From Ryuthela nishihirai (lineage: Eukaryota > Arthropoda > Arachnida > Araneae > Heptathelidae), in NCBI GenBank assembly GCA_038380435.1, contig JAWZYU010000034.1, positions 44,144,901 through 44,208,900 of the forward strand: a stretch of 64,000 bases of DNA, written 5' to 3'. The notes below the pieces were generated by a model. The model had not been told where the DNA came from and searched no databases. It was given only the letters and a program-made list of their open reading frames with translations. Shown here piece after piece: positions 37,101-52,100 of this stretch (position 1 is its first letter; the number at the start of each line of letters is the position of its first letter). Both the position numbers and the translations under genes were made by a program.

Positions 37101-40100
37101 ATTAAAAAACAAGTATACACACAAAAATTGCCCCAGCCTGAAGGAGTATGTATTATTTTCATTTGGAAATTAGCGCATGTATATATGGTTGTAAGAAAAA
37201 AAGGAAATCATGAGCCAGAGAAATAAAGAAATCTAATATAATCTAAAACAAAAAACACAATTTAATCCACACATATTAGTACAATGTAGAAACCTGGTTG
37301 GTAACAATAAATGTCATGATGAAACACAAAATCAACTCAAAAATGCACCAGATGTCATCTTTGAGAATCATCATCATCCTCAAGCAGCCATGGACTATGG
37401 AGGTACAACCAGACCACACAATTTATTTCTCCAAGAATATCTGTCCTGAGCTATATTTGCTGCATCTGGTCACTGCACACCAATTCTAACAAGGTTCTGT
37501 TTGACATTGTCCACCGCATCCTAAGTCTCCCCCTCTTTCTGAGACTTTTAGGTACACTATTCATAACCCTATTTGCTAATCTATAATTATCTATATGGGC
37601 AACATGGTGAAACCAATGGAGTCTCTCTGCAGAATATACTGCTCATAGGAGGTTGCTGACTCCTTTGCTTAAGCTCCTCATTACTTACAAAGTTGAACCA
37701 CCTAATACCCAAGATACTGCATAAGCATCTAGAATCAAAAACCTCAAGTTTCCTGTTATCTTGTTTACAAAGCACCCAAGTTTCACTACCATAACTAACC
37801 CTAGAAAGAACCAAACTATTATACAGTTTAATTTTAGTCTTTAGGTGCATATGCATATTTCTCTACATTCTCTATAAACGCATATTTCTCTACTCTCTAA
37901 CACGTATCTCTCACTACTTTCTCACATGTATATATGCATATTTCTGTACTCTCTCACAAAAGTCCCAGAGGCAATCCCTATTCGCCTGTTAATCTCATGC
38001 CACACACCACCAGTATCCATTACATAACTTCCAAGATATTTAAACTGAGACACTTGCTCAAGGGTGCAACCATTCAGAGCAACTGAAGCACCAACTGCCT
38101 GACCAATTTTTATCACTTTAGTTTCATCTCTGTTTATCACCAAACCAACTCTATTACCAGTCTTATCAACAGCCCTAATGAAAGAATTCATCTCATCAAC
38201 ATCATTAGCCATCAAGGCCAAATCATCTCCATAATCTAAATCAGAAATTTTCAAATCTCTAGACCATTTAAGGTCTAGAGATGCACCCTTATCTAACTTA
38301 ACCTTATCCAACCCACTGGAGAGATGTTAGGAAATGGAAGCCCCCCCCCCCCCCCCCCCAACAAGGCCATCCAACATGCTCTGTAAAATGCACTACTGGT
38401 CATGGCTCTCCTGCACACAGGGCCAAGGCTTTAAGTCCCATTCAACAGAAAGCATCCTTTATCCTTTTCAAGCCCACTGATGTCCCCTTTCTGGCTGAGG
38501 GCAGGGTGGGGGTTTAGCAGAGATAAATCTAAACTGACTTAGCTGGGACTCCAAACTGCGAAATGCAGATTACAAGCCTGATACACTACTGAATAAGTTG
38601 ACCCCCCCCCCCCAATCAGAGGACTAGGGACTGATGTCCATGTCAAGCATCCAGATTTTACACTATTTGGATTAATACTGTTCTGTACTGAAATATGACA
38701 CCCTATATAGTATCTAAGAAAGCAGTGCAATTAGTATATTGATATCAATGTATCAATGGGCAGTTGGACTAAACTTGAATAACACCAATGTAAATAATTC
38801 TGGTAATCTCATGATTCTGGTAAGCTACACACCAAGACTATTAAACCCTAAATTCAATAATCAGAGATAAGTATTGTGATCTCTTCCCACTTCTTAATTT
38901 CCCCATTTTTACCTATTTTTTTAATTCTTTAGGCTCGTCATTTGTCGGTTTGTCAAATCAGATGTTCCACCATATCTTTCAAATGCAACAAACTTAATGA
39001 TTTATATGCCCACTGCCCACATGGCAACTTATGGTAAACACATACAACTTATTACTAAAATAATTTAGATTAAAACACATTTATGAAAAACAAATTATAA
39101 AATTATCAGTGATGATCAGTTTTTCCAGTTTAATATAATTCTTACTCTTCCATCATTTACAGAAGAAATTTAATTCTAAAATGACTAATTTTTAAGATTT
39201 TCCTTAAAAATTTAATTAATATGACTAATTTAAAATGATTAATAAATTACTAATTTTTAAAATGACTTTAAAATGACCAATTTTTAAGCTAATTTTGCAG
39301 ATTTTAATGCTTTGTATTTGAATGAACTTGCAAATTATTCTGCAATTTTAACATATTTTATTTGTAATAAATATAACTAATCAAATTTTTACTTAAATGT
39401 TAGCCAAAAGTGGCTAATTTAATTCCATACAATATTCACTTAAAAACTAATGTATATAATAACAATTGTACAATCCTTATAGCCATGAAACTGGTATACC
39501 AAATCATCCGTTGAGAATTTTTAATGAATATTTAAAGTGAATTAAGCATCAGCATCTTACAGTGTTATAAACTGTGATTCCAGTTATGGATCTCTTGTAT
39601 TAATTAAATGATGTTACTTTTATTTACCAATGCTAAAAGTGCGTAATTCTTTCTGCTTCAACCTAAAATAATGGGGTTGGTTTCTATTCACTCACATAAT
39701 ATGTAATCTCTCACTTACCTTCTTTTTTGCATCTTCAAACAGAGAAAGAAGGCTTTCTCTTGCAGAAAGAAATGGATTGCTTGCTGCCAAACTCCTCATG
39801 TAGTAATACACAGCATCAAGTTTTCTACGCTAAATTAAAAAGTTTAAAAGTATTACTTTTCCAAAACATGAATATTCCACAAAACGTGAACCTTATACTA
39901 AAATTGTAAATTTAGCCTGTAAAAAATTAAAACATTTAAGTAACTGCTATTGAAAGCAGAACACAAAATTGCAAAACACAACTGGGAACTGATCTCAGAT
40001 CCAACATTTACCAGCTAAATGCTTCATTATTATTCCAAGAAGCTTTGGGAAATTTGCAGAACTCATTTATCATTGATATGTACTGAACTGATCATGAGCT

Positions 40101-43100
40101 CACACTAAATGATAAGTAATATATTTACATGAATCCTTATCTTTGAAATACAGATTGGTTATCCTTGGGGCATAAAATTTTCTCTACAAATGGCTCATCA
40201 CCATGGAAATGCACACTCTCAATGACGATTAATTAATCCAATAAAGCAGAAAAATAACTAAACAATTTTGGTAATGAAATCAACAAGCAATAACAATATA
40301 TTCTTTTATAAGACAATTTTACTAGACTTGGAACTGGTAAAATCTACATACTTTTCTCATTCTACAGATCTTCATGAATAAATAAGATTAATTGTTTCAA
40401 TCCCATTTCATGCTTAACTTTAAGAAAAATCTCTTAATATGACATAATAAAAATTATGAGCATGTTAAAAGCAAAAAAAATTCTATATACAATTAGTATC
40501 TAAAGTTTATACATTAAAAAAATACATTTAGCACACTAATTATATGCTGAAGCAGTATTTTTTTTAATTTATGTATGATTTCAAAAGTTTACTAATTCTG
40601 CATTTAAAATTAATTAAAAATTAAGATTACTTACAGCATAAAGAGCAAGAATTGCCAACTGATTGTATGGACGTCCATTTTTGGGAGCAATCTGCTGAGC
40701 TTTCAAATACCAGCTGTAATAAAAATACAAATATATATTTTATAACATTAGTTAAGCATACTAAAATTTTTAAAAAATTAACAAGTGATTTCCAACAGAA
40801 TGTTTTGATTACCAAACCATTAAAGTATCAAATTACTAACTATAAATGATCTTTGTGCTAATTCTTTAAAATTTCTAGCCCACGTGTATTAAACTTCTAT
40901 TAAGGAAAACCCAACATAGAAATTGGTAAAAACAAATGTCAGTAATGGAAATCACTAAAAAATAATATATAAAGAACATCTCAGATGAGCAATTTAAAAC
41001 ATTTAGAGAGAAACTCTTAATAAAGAACACAAAATTTAAAAACAGTATGAGAGAAATGATTTCAAAGAAAGCATAGTTTTTTTATTCCAGGGTATTAAAT
41101 CCTCATCATCTTCAAGCAATCATGAGCTACAGAGGTCCAACCAATGTGTAATTTAGTTCTCCCAACTCATGTGTCCTGAGCTACAACTGCTGCATCTGGC
41201 CACTGTAGAACCAATTCTAACAAGGTCCTGTTTGAAATTGTCTGCCTATGGCATTCTAAGTCTCCCCTCTTTCTGAGGCCTTTAGGCACACTGCTCATAA
41301 CCCTATTTGCAAATCTATAGTTATGTATATGAGCAACATGGACAAATCAATGGAGTCTCTCTGCATAATATGCTTCTCAAAGGAGGTTGCTTACTACTAT
41401 ACCTAACCTCTTTAATACTTACAAAGCTGAGCCACCTAATGCCCAAGATACTGCATAATCATCTAGAATCAAAGACATCAAATTTCCTGTTATTCTTGTT
41501 TACAATGGGTCCCAGTTTCACTACCATAACTAACCCTAGAAAGAACAAAACTATTTATACATCCTAACTTTAGTCTTTAAGTATATACACCTATTTCTTC
41601 GCACTCTCAACAGATTCCTAAAAGTCCCAGAAGCAAACCCTATTCTTCTGTTTATCTTGTGCCCTATATCACCCATTTCTGTTATGTACTGTAGTTCCCA
41701 AGATAATTAAACTGGCACCTGCTCAAGACTGCAACTATTCAGATTTACTGAACCACAACCTGCTTGACCATTTTAATTAGTTTAATTTTCTCTCTGTTTA
41801 TCACCAAACCTACTCTACTATCAGTCTCATAAACAGTTCTAGTAAAAGAGTTCATCTCATAAACTACATCTTCCAAAAGGGCCAAATCATCAGCATAATC
41901 TAAATCAGAAATTTTCAGATCTCTATATCATTTAAAACCAAAATATTTTCCTTGAAGTGAAACCTGTGTAACATAATAAATAACCAAAGAGAAAAGAAGA
42001 CAAAAATGCAAGCTTGTCAAACACTAGAAGCAATGCTAAACCAATTGCTGCAAGCTTTACCAATTCTCCCACATGACTCAGTATTATTATAAGAAGCTTT
42101 CATTATGTTAACTTGTCTGGTATGCCACACAATCTCACGATAAACCGGAAATTATGATGGTTAACAGTCAAAAGTCTTTCTGAAATCTACAAAGCTAGTA
42201 ACCACAAGTTTCTGAAATTCTAAACATTTCTCAAGAATCTGCCTAAGTGAAAAAATCTGATCTACACATCCCCTACTTCTGATTCCACACTGTTTGTCAA
42301 GCAAAGTAAAATATTACAAGTTTAATAATATCAAGCAAAGTAAAATATTACAAGTTAAAATAATTAAAGTGTTTAATAGAATTAAGAATCTGTCAACCAG
42401 ATTCTTAATTCTATTAAACACTTTGATGATTCACTTTTACTTTTATTTAACCAGTTTTACTTTATTTATGTTATAATTATTATTTTGGGGCTTTTTACTT
42501 AAGTTGATCCATCATTCTCCCCTGCCCATACCATTAGAGGAGTTTCACATGCATAACTCTGAGTTTTGATTAACAGCTGCTAATGCACACAGAAGGACAT
42601 GCCCGCTTGTCATAGCTAGCACTAGCATGCATTCATCATTTTATGCAAATGTGACTTTCATTAGCATGATGTGCACATGCCAGTTGCACACCAGATGTAT
42701 AGCAAGTGATGCTAGATCAGCAAGTCATGCATGAAGTTAGTTAGTAACGTGAAGTGGGAGAAGGAAGTTGGTTGTGTGAGTTGCTCAGTAAGGAGCAAGT
42801 TTATTTTTTGTTGTAAAGAGTTGTTTTTTGGTGCAATGTATCCTTGGTGAGTCTAGATTTTTGAAATAAACATTATTTATTTTATGAAACTGATTTGACT
42901 TTCTTATTTTTTCTCTTGAGCAGAGTTTTTGCTTAGAAGCATTAATATCACATAAGTAATTGTTAATTGGCAATCAATGATTTTAGTTCCTTTTTACATT
43001 TAATGCTAATATAAAAAAAGAACCATTATTTAATTTATTGGCAAGATTAATTGCCTGGTGTCCAATTTAATTATACTATCAAGCAATTTTAACATACTCT

Positions 43101-46100
43101 TGGAGCATTACAGAACAATCATGCAAAGAACTTTACCTGGAAGAGAAAGTAGGCTGATACCCCTAGAGTTATCACAAGAACTGTGATCACCTTTTTTAAA
43201 ATCAGGAATAATAATAGCTATTGCAAAATCCTTAGGAACAATACCTTTATGATGGGTGGGTGGGTAGACAAACGAATCGACAGTTTCCTGAAGATTATTT
43301 ATTGTTTACTGCTTTTAATTTTGGGTAAACTGATAAGATATTCAGAAAAATAATAAGAGAAATAAAGATAAAGACTGATTGATTGATAATCAAAAGAAAT
43401 TATTTTATTATTTTTCAAAATTGTAAGCAAAAGTCAAATTTAAATTGTAACTGAGATGAACCTACCCATCTCAGACATGTGATATTTCAAGACAAGTCCA
43501 CTTGGGCCTGACCTCATCTCTAATTTGAATCTATAATTAATTACTTTGTGATGTTACTGTGCTCCTTTACTTTAACAAATATTTTAGGTATAAATGTTTT
43601 TCAAAATAAAACTTATTACAAATTATTCATATGTGTGTGAATTTTACAGTCATTTCTACACTGGTGTTTGAAGTTTTCTGTACATGGCATGTTGTACATT
43701 ATGTAGGTGGGAACTAAATTCAAAACTCCACATTTTTCAAAATAAATTTTTTGTGGAAAATCAGACTGATTATAAATTAAAGATCTCAAGGAAATCTATC
43801 AACTTTTGGTTTTTCAATTATATTGAGAATTTAAAATGTTATGAAAGCTGAAAATGTTAACAGCACAACTGAATTATAAGAATATTCCTCAACAGTTAAA
43901 TGAAGCACAAATAACAATTGCTATAATAAACTATTTATTAAATAAATACTAATATAAAAGTTCAATTTTATTTTTTGCTTTTGTAAATTTTAAAGAAAAT
44001 TACTCAGAACAAGTATCACAGCAGCTGTTGTCAAACGTCCCAGATATAGTTATTTAATATTGAACAAATATTGTTGAAAATGAAGTTTTAAGCATATTTC
44101 ATTGAGTTCTGAGTCCGGTATTTCTATAAAAAGCTTATTTGAGAAATTATGGAGTTTGAATTTTGCTTTCTATTAACATAATAGTAGTATCTCATAATTT
44201 GGGAAACACTGTATTTTCTTGCATTTTAACTAAGAATAATGTTTACACTTAGCATAAACTTAGGGGGTGAGGAAATCAACACATCAAAAATAAAATATGA
44301 ACACACATAACTTCAAAAAAGTTTTTGGAATTAACATACCTTCTTGCTTTACCATAATTTGTAGTTCCACTTGCTTGTTCTTTATAACGAGCTAGGTCTC
44401 CAAGATAAATAAGTATTTTTTGGCTACTAATAAGAACCAAGCGGATAGATTCTGGTAAACACTGAGGACCTAAAAAGTCCAAATCTAGTAATTCAGGTAA
44501 ATTAAATCCATAGGTTTCCTGTTGTTTTTCTAATAAGTTCTCATAAAATACTGTTCCCTGAAAAACAGAAATATTTTAAATTTATAAAATTGCATTAAAT
44601 TCTGTCTACAAAGGAATGTGATGTTTAGATAAAGGCAATTACAAAAAGAAAAACATAGCACACATAATCACATATTGCTTCCACTTTTAAGCAATTTGTT
44701 CTTTGTTAATCGATTACATATCTAAGGAATGTGCTTTCTTGAAGAACTTAACACCACAGCTGGTGGCCATTGATGAAGAACATAGACTATACTTGAAAGA
44801 TCTATGATTGAAAACTAAAGATAACTTTAAAACAACTTCAAAATATATTATTCTTTAACACTCTCATGTATTATGGATCACACAGTTGAGGGCTTGTTTT
44901 TTTTTTTAATTTTACATAATTAAACCTAGAAAAGCATGCTATTTGGAAGTTTATTCCAGTACATCGAATACATTTTACTAATACTAACTGAATGGAAAAA
45001 TGCTTTCTTTGGGATATACGTCAAGTTGTTTACTCTGAGCACTTACACAAAAAAATTGTACATTAACTATAGACAAATAATACTCAATACTTCCATTTCT
45101 CAATGGGATTTTCTGCATTAATAGGAATAATAGTCAAGGGCAGGAATGGCCAACCTGTGACATGTGTCACTTATGGCACACACAGCTCTTGTCAGTAGCA
45201 TGCCTCCCAAATTCGATTTTCTCTGAGTTAGAGATTAGCAAGTTGAGAGTGCTAGTTCAATGCCATCAAGGGATTAAAGAAGCTTCTGGAAACTTGCTAG
45301 TGTTTGGAAGGTGTTGACAGCATGATGGTAAATGAAGAAACAAGGAACTGAGTAGTATACAACATGTTTCTAATGTAATATATGGAACATTGCAGAAAAA
45401 GGTCCCCCCCACCCCCAGGTCTGGAGCTTGCTACCATCATGCTGTCAACACCTTCTTGCAAATGCTAGCAAGTTTCCAGATGCCTCTTTAATCCCTTGAT
45501 GACATTGAACTAGCACTCTCAACTTGCTAATATCTTGCAACATATTCAGCAGTACTATCACACATTTTCCATTATTATTTATCATATAAAATATTATTAC
45601 TTATTATTATTTATCATATGAAGTATTATTATTTATCATATGAAGTATTATTATTTATCAAATCAAGTATTATCATTTATCAAATCAAGTATTATCATTT
45701 ATCAATCAAGTGTTATTTCATTTTAACACTACTTATTTACTTAAAAACAATATTTTTTCAGCCTTTTATATGTGTAGAGCAGGCTAAATATATAGTGCAA
45801 TAAACATTGAATATTCTCGCATGCTGTACAGTGTTGAGCATTGTAATGTTGTTGGTCCCTAACCAAATTTTTCTCATAGGCCTTATAAGTCTAAAAAATA
45901 ATTGTTTTTGCCATTTGCAGCAATCTTGAACATATCCCCTTGTCACAAGGGCCTCATATATATTGCTTAATACAATTTTGCAACAATAAATTAATCACTA
46001 TTATTAACTTCCAATGTTTTCAGAAAGCCAACTTTTTTTCAGCAACTTAATCCCCTTCAACTGATAAAATTACTGGGATGTAAAGCACAGTGCAAACGTT

Positions 46101-49100
46101 TTAATAGCATACATAACAGTGACTACTACATAAAAAGAGTTTAAAAGAGAGATTAAAATCACTTAAATTCAGTCACAAGGACTAAGATGCAAGTAGATAT
46201 TATACATATCAGGTAGTAAAGCCTGAAATGATACATAATTTCCAGTTTGAACAATTCAACATTTCAGGTATATAAATAGTGCAATAAAATTATTTTCTAC
46301 AAAAATATATTAATCAAGTTTATTCTTCAAGAAAAATGCTTTTTACCCAAATTCACTTATAGCAAAAGAGTTCATTAATTAAAAGTTTCCAATAAAACAT
46401 TCATTAAAAATAAACCAGACATACATCAGTAATAAAGTATCAGGAAATGTCCTGTTGACAAGAAACACTTGAAATAATTTGCTGAAAAGAAAATTGGTTT
46501 TCTCCTGAGTGGGATGAAAAACTCACATCTCCCGGAAGCATGACAGAGGCCATAACCACTATATCATCAGAGACTAACCTTTTTCCTTAGTAACGTGACA
46601 TATAAGCATTTCGGCATATTTTTGTTGATTTGCCACTGGCACCATCTATGTCAGAAATTGGGCAACCCAGCTGCCTCATATGATGGAAGTAATGTTTCTC
46701 ACTCATGCTCATAGAATTATACAAATATTCAGTAATAAAGTATCACAGGAAATGTCCTATTGACAAGAAATACTTGAAAACAATTTGATGAAAAAAATCT
46801 GCCCCTGAGTGGGATACAAACCCATGTCTTACTCAAGATAAAACCAAATTTTTTCCAGCAAAATTACTTCAGACAGATACATGTTCTATATATTTAGCAG
46901 CATTAAACAATACACTTAAACTTTGCAGCTACAAAGTGATAATAAAATTTTCAGTAAACATACATCTTATTTAAAATGACAGAGATTACCAAATCCCTAC
47001 AGGAATATATCTGATACCCTTAAAATATTTCAAAAATAAAATGATGAAACAAAATTGTTATACTGTATGATTTTAAAAGTTTTCATGAAAGAACTCAAAA
47101 GTATAAAAAAACTAATATTCAATTACAAAGTAATATCTTCAATCAACATATATGTCTTATTTAGAATTATTATAGAGATTACCACATCCTTAGAGGAGGA
47201 ATATTTCTAATTCCCTTAAATCATATCAATATATAAAATGAATAAAAAAACTGGTATTCAAGAGAAAGATATTCAAAAGCATAAAGCTAATACTAAATAA
47301 AAGAATTAAGCAAGTCTTAGGTGTATGACCATTTAATGATGCAGCTTTAGCAATACATAAAAAAATTATTTTTTTTCATCAAACTCAATTTTCAAACTGT
47401 CATATTATTAAGCATCACAATGTTATAATAGCAAAATTCCTTTTATATACTGCATGGAGAATATTAAAATATATCAACAATAAAATTGAAAACCTTTTTA
47501 ATAAAAAAAAAATGCAATCAATGCTAGATGTGAAACACATGCCTCACATTACTTCCATAAACTTCACCAATAAACTAATAATCTAGTCATCACAGCTGGC
47601 AGTAATCCTAACTGGGTACAAGATTGATTCTAATGAATATTACTTCATCATGTACATTTTATTCTATGGAGTTGATAAAATGTTAAAATTCTTTAATAAA
47701 AAACCAATAAGTATTTCTTGTAAACAAGCTTTTGTGCTCTATAGAATATTTTCATATAAAGAGCTTTATTCTTGAAAATTACCATTTCCTTCCAAAAAAA
47801 AAAAATTAGCACGCATAAATTGTTTTAATTTCTTTGCATATCATTGTGAGGGTTACACAGACTTTAAATAAGCATTTATTATATCACAGTACCTTCAATA
47901 TTCATACATCAACAGCTCTATTATTCAATGCATTAAGTTTAAAACAGATTAAATTATCTTTTTGCATTTATTTATGGAGAAGTATTTAATTGTAATTCTT
48001 AATACAATAATACCAAATTATTATTACAATAAAAATTAAGTAATCCAATACAAAATTATAGTTTTTTTATACATTTACAAAATACAGTATTCTATCTTAC
48101 CTCATCTACCAAATTTAAAAGATTTTGCTTGAGTTCTTCTCTATCTTGTGGTTGTTCTTCTATTTTTTTCCTTAGCATTTCTATGAGCTGATAAAAAACA
48201 CTCTTCCATAGATATTGCTCTACATTTTTTTCAGCACAATATCGAGGGTCAGCCAAAATAATGTTTTCATAACGCAGCTGTAGTTTCCATCTATAAAGTA
48301 ACAAAATGTGTTATTATTAAAGTGTTTCTCCATCAGCTGCAAAAGTTATTGACTATGCTTATAGTTATTGACTATGCTTAAGAAAACAACTAGATAAATG
48401 TCAAAAGAGGAATTCATATTAAAGCTACAGATGAAATTTAAATTATGCAATGATATGAAATTCTGAAAATTTCTGCATTTATTGTTCTTTGTTCAAAAGA
48501 ACATTTTATTGTGATTTATTACAATCTAATCTCTTTCTAAAAATGCTCGATTAGCATGCAAGGATATAAATTAACATCTTTCTGAGGACACTGGATTTGT
48601 TTCAGATCTCAATCAATACTTATATATATAGATGTAGGTACATAATATTTGTAACAGATGTAGTTGTGAAGCATCCTCAGTCATCAGAAACTTTCAAAGC
48701 CAAAGTTAATTATAATTTGATTAGTAAATAGCTCAGATGGCAAGAGTATCAATATTATAAATATTAGGTGCAATTTTTCTGCTAACCTTATAACATGATT
48801 ATAGGGATTCATTATGGAGAATGATTATGTGGTTTTCATTAGATCAGGGAAAGCACATACTATTTGTTGGCCAAAATTTAGTTTACTAGAGCATATACAC
48901 ACTGTTTGGTAGAAATGTAAATTTGTAATATTTTGGAAAAATCAAACCTATTATCTCCACATAATTCTAAATGCATGTTCAAAAACACAATAGCCATTAA
49001 ATCACCAGAGTGAATAAAACAGTCCGACTTTAAATTTTTTTTTTCCAAAAAAAAAAAAAAACTTGTTCAGTCTAATACTAAATGCACAGTTCCTGACAGG

Positions 49101-52100
49101 ATGGACCACCAAACTTCATTGTCATCTATTTTTAAAGCATGTCAGGTGCATGTCATCACCTGAAATGCTTCAAAATGTATTTATAAATATCTTGCACTGT
49201 AGTTTTTGCAAATCTTGTACAATAATAAATAAAGAAATAAATAAAATGCATGTTGTCACCTGATACTAATGTGTGAGTTTGTAAAAAACATAAGTTACGA
49301 ATTGAAAAATGTGCTCTTCCCCCACCATGGACAAGACTGTCCATTTTTTTTTTGTGCTTGTTGCCACCCATGATCCATCCCTCACCAACTGGTTACCACA
49401 ATAAATATGCATTATTCCTCATTTGAATCCCAGTGACATAAGTTTCATTTACACATAACAAACACAAAACATAAATACTAAAAAATGTTTAAAATGATGA
49501 ATATATATACCTGCATTGCCCCAGCAGCTTTTGTTCTGCCTGAGATAGTCCTTTGGACATAAGTATAGATAATTCTCTTTCTAATTGGCTGATATCATTC
49601 ATATTCTTTTCCACAATTGGTTTCATTCTGTATAAAACAAAAAACTGTTCATAAAAGGAATAACAGAAATGAGATGAAAGTCTACAAGGATTACCATATC
49701 CACTAGTAGATCTTTACAAAAATAATGAAATATTGCACTAATCACAACAAAGTTATTTAATGGCCTATATCTTTCTGAAGTAATATTTGTTGATACTATA
49801 TGTATCAACCATTTAACTGGCTCAGAGACAAAGTATCACTAGTATGAGAAGTTATCAAAAGGAATAAATTCAAAAGAAATAACCTAAATTTATATTTGTC
49901 ATGTGTATTTTCAAAAACATTGCTCTGAATTTTTCAAACAATCAGATAACAAGCAGGGAAGATTTGATGAAAAAAGTTAATACATTAAACTTTTCAGTTT
50001 AAGCTAAAAATTTATATCCCTGATTATCTACTGTATTTATGAGTCGATAAGTGGTAAAAATATTAATATTACCCATTTTTATGACTGTTGATTATTATCA
50101 TAGCAACCAGATATTGGCTGTATCCATGCAACATAGTCTCTAGCTAATTTCATGCCTAGTGCCTATTCTATATATCCACTCTTTGCTATTTGTCTGCACA
50201 TGCTTTCTGGATCACAATGGGGCATCGGTATCACAAAATAAAGTTAGAAACACAGCATGAGGTTCAAGAGTTAGTAAAGGTTCACTATATTGCTGTATGT
50301 AAAAGTATGTATATATGGCAGCCCCTGGTGGTGTTAGAATGTCTAAAGGATTTGTTGCAGAGGGATGAAAGAATCACTTACACAGAGTTGACTTCAATGT
50401 GTTGGCATTGCGGTCAAGTTAGCTTCCGGTTATCCTCTTCCTTTGACAGCTGTCGTATGCATAGGGGGCACAAATAATTTTGGTGGGGCACAAATAATTT
50501 TAGCTTCATCAAATTTTGGTATTGCATTATCACGATAGACGGCTTTGGCCAGTGCTGTGCTTTGTTTCTGGTTGTGTGTATCTAGTTTGTGTTCTTTTAA
50601 TCTTTGCTAAAAGTTCTCTTTGGTTTTCTTTGGTTTTGCACACCATGGGCTAAATGGCCAGGTTAAATAGACCCCAAAGGCTCAGAGAAGGTTGAGGGAG
50701 GGGACCCACTGGAAACAGCTGTTGGGAGACAGATGGCAGCCTCCTGTCAAGGCCATCCAGCATGTTCTTTAATGTGCACAGGGTATGGCTCTCCTGTACA
50801 TGGAGCCACGGTTTAACATCCCATCCAATGGACGGCGGCCTTTCCATGCCCATCGATGTCCCCTACTAACTGTGGGCAGGGCATGGAATTTTGCAGAGAT
50901 AAATCTCAATGCTGACCCAGCTGTGACTCGAACCTGGGAACTACAGATTAAAAGCCTGGCGCACTATCAACTGAGCCACCCCCGCCTTACACTGAATAGC
51001 AATATGTACATCAGCGACATAATACAGCCGGTCTCCTGCCATATTTGAGTATAATCCCAAATGTCATATTCCAGCAGTATAACACTTGCCTACACTCGCT
51101 CGGGCAAATCAACATACTCTTCAGGCAGTGCACCAACTCCCTTGGCTAGCATACTCTCTGGACTTGTCTCCAATCAAGCATGTCTGGGATTGGATTGGAC
51201 AAAGACTCTTCCATGGACTGTGGCAGTCAACAACCATTGCTTAATTATGCATCATGTAGAAAACACATGGAATGGTATCCCCCAGCACGATATCCAGCAT
51301 TTGTACAACCGATTGCATGCCAGATTGGAGGCTTGTATTGCTGCTCGAGGAGGTTCAACACCTTATTAAAATGTGCCTTCTGTAAAATGTAATACTCATT
51401 AAAAGGTAAAATAAACATTGAATCACTTCACACATGTGATCACTGTCCTTTCTCAACAAGCTGTTTATACTAAATAAATCTCATACATTACGCTTCAATT
51501 GTTAACGGTGTTCTTTTTCAAATTCCACCAGTGCATATAAAAAGCAAGATGAAAATGGATTGCTCCTGGATATCCACTATATGATCAAAAACATCCAGAC
51601 ACTCCTTCATCCACAATCTCCCGGTAATAAAAAAGGAATTAATATTGCGTTGGTCCATCCTTTGCTGTGATCACAGCCTCCACTCTGCAGGGAAGGCTTT
51701 CCACTAGATTTTGGTATGTTGCTGTGGGAATTACCTGCCATTCTGCCACAAGAGCATTAATGAGGGTGGTCAAAAATTTTGCACAGTTCAGTCTGGCTCG
51801 CAGTTGGCATTCCAATTAATCTCAAAGGTGTTTCATGGAGTTGAGATTAGAGCTCTTTGCAGGCCAGTTAAGTTCTTGCACACCCATCTCATCAAACCAT
51901 TCTGCATGGTCCTCACTTTTGGATAGGGGTATTTGTAACATTGGTACATGAGTCTTCACTGAACTGTTGCCACAAAGTTGGGAGCACAGAATTGTCAAGA
52001 ATGTCATATGCCATAGGATTCAGTCCTGTTCACTGGAACTAGGGGGCCCAGCCCAAACGATGAAAAACGCATGATATCTCCTCCACCAAACTTCACAGTT

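Larger units (their letters stand above)
37041..39718. other. SMG6 intron with RTE copy 3 and SINE-B
   Basis: 2.7 kb. 38610-39718 is AT-rich with no gene recognised. Confidence 0.5.
41098..43245 (-). mobile_element. RTE-like LINE, copy 4 (truncated, interrupted)
   Basis: Older, more diverged copy. Tail CATCATCTTCAAGCAATCAT at 41101; the YADD region lies near 41890 (GGCCAAATCATCAGCATAAT). Sequence matching the RT start resumes at 43109 (ACAATCATGCAAAGAAC) after the LTR-like insertion and ends near 43245. A local rearrangement occupies 42297-42424. Confidence 0.82.
40714..44339. other. SMG6 intron with RTE copy 4
   Basis: 3.6 kb. 40714-41095 and 43265-44339 are AT-rich without genes. Confidence 0.5.
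44558..48100. other. SMG6 intron with fold-back and SINE-D copies
   Basis: 3.5 kb. 44580-45120, 45720-46420 and 47280-48100 are AT-rich without genes. Confidence 0.5.

Noticed and set aside
37850..37962. CRISPR-like or regulatory repeat
   Set aside because: A short tandem expansion inside a dead LINE.
45590..45716. CRISPR-like array of about 22-bp repeats
   Set aside because: Units are contiguous, AT-rich and drifting, with no spacers, and the genome is eukaryotic: a minisatellite.
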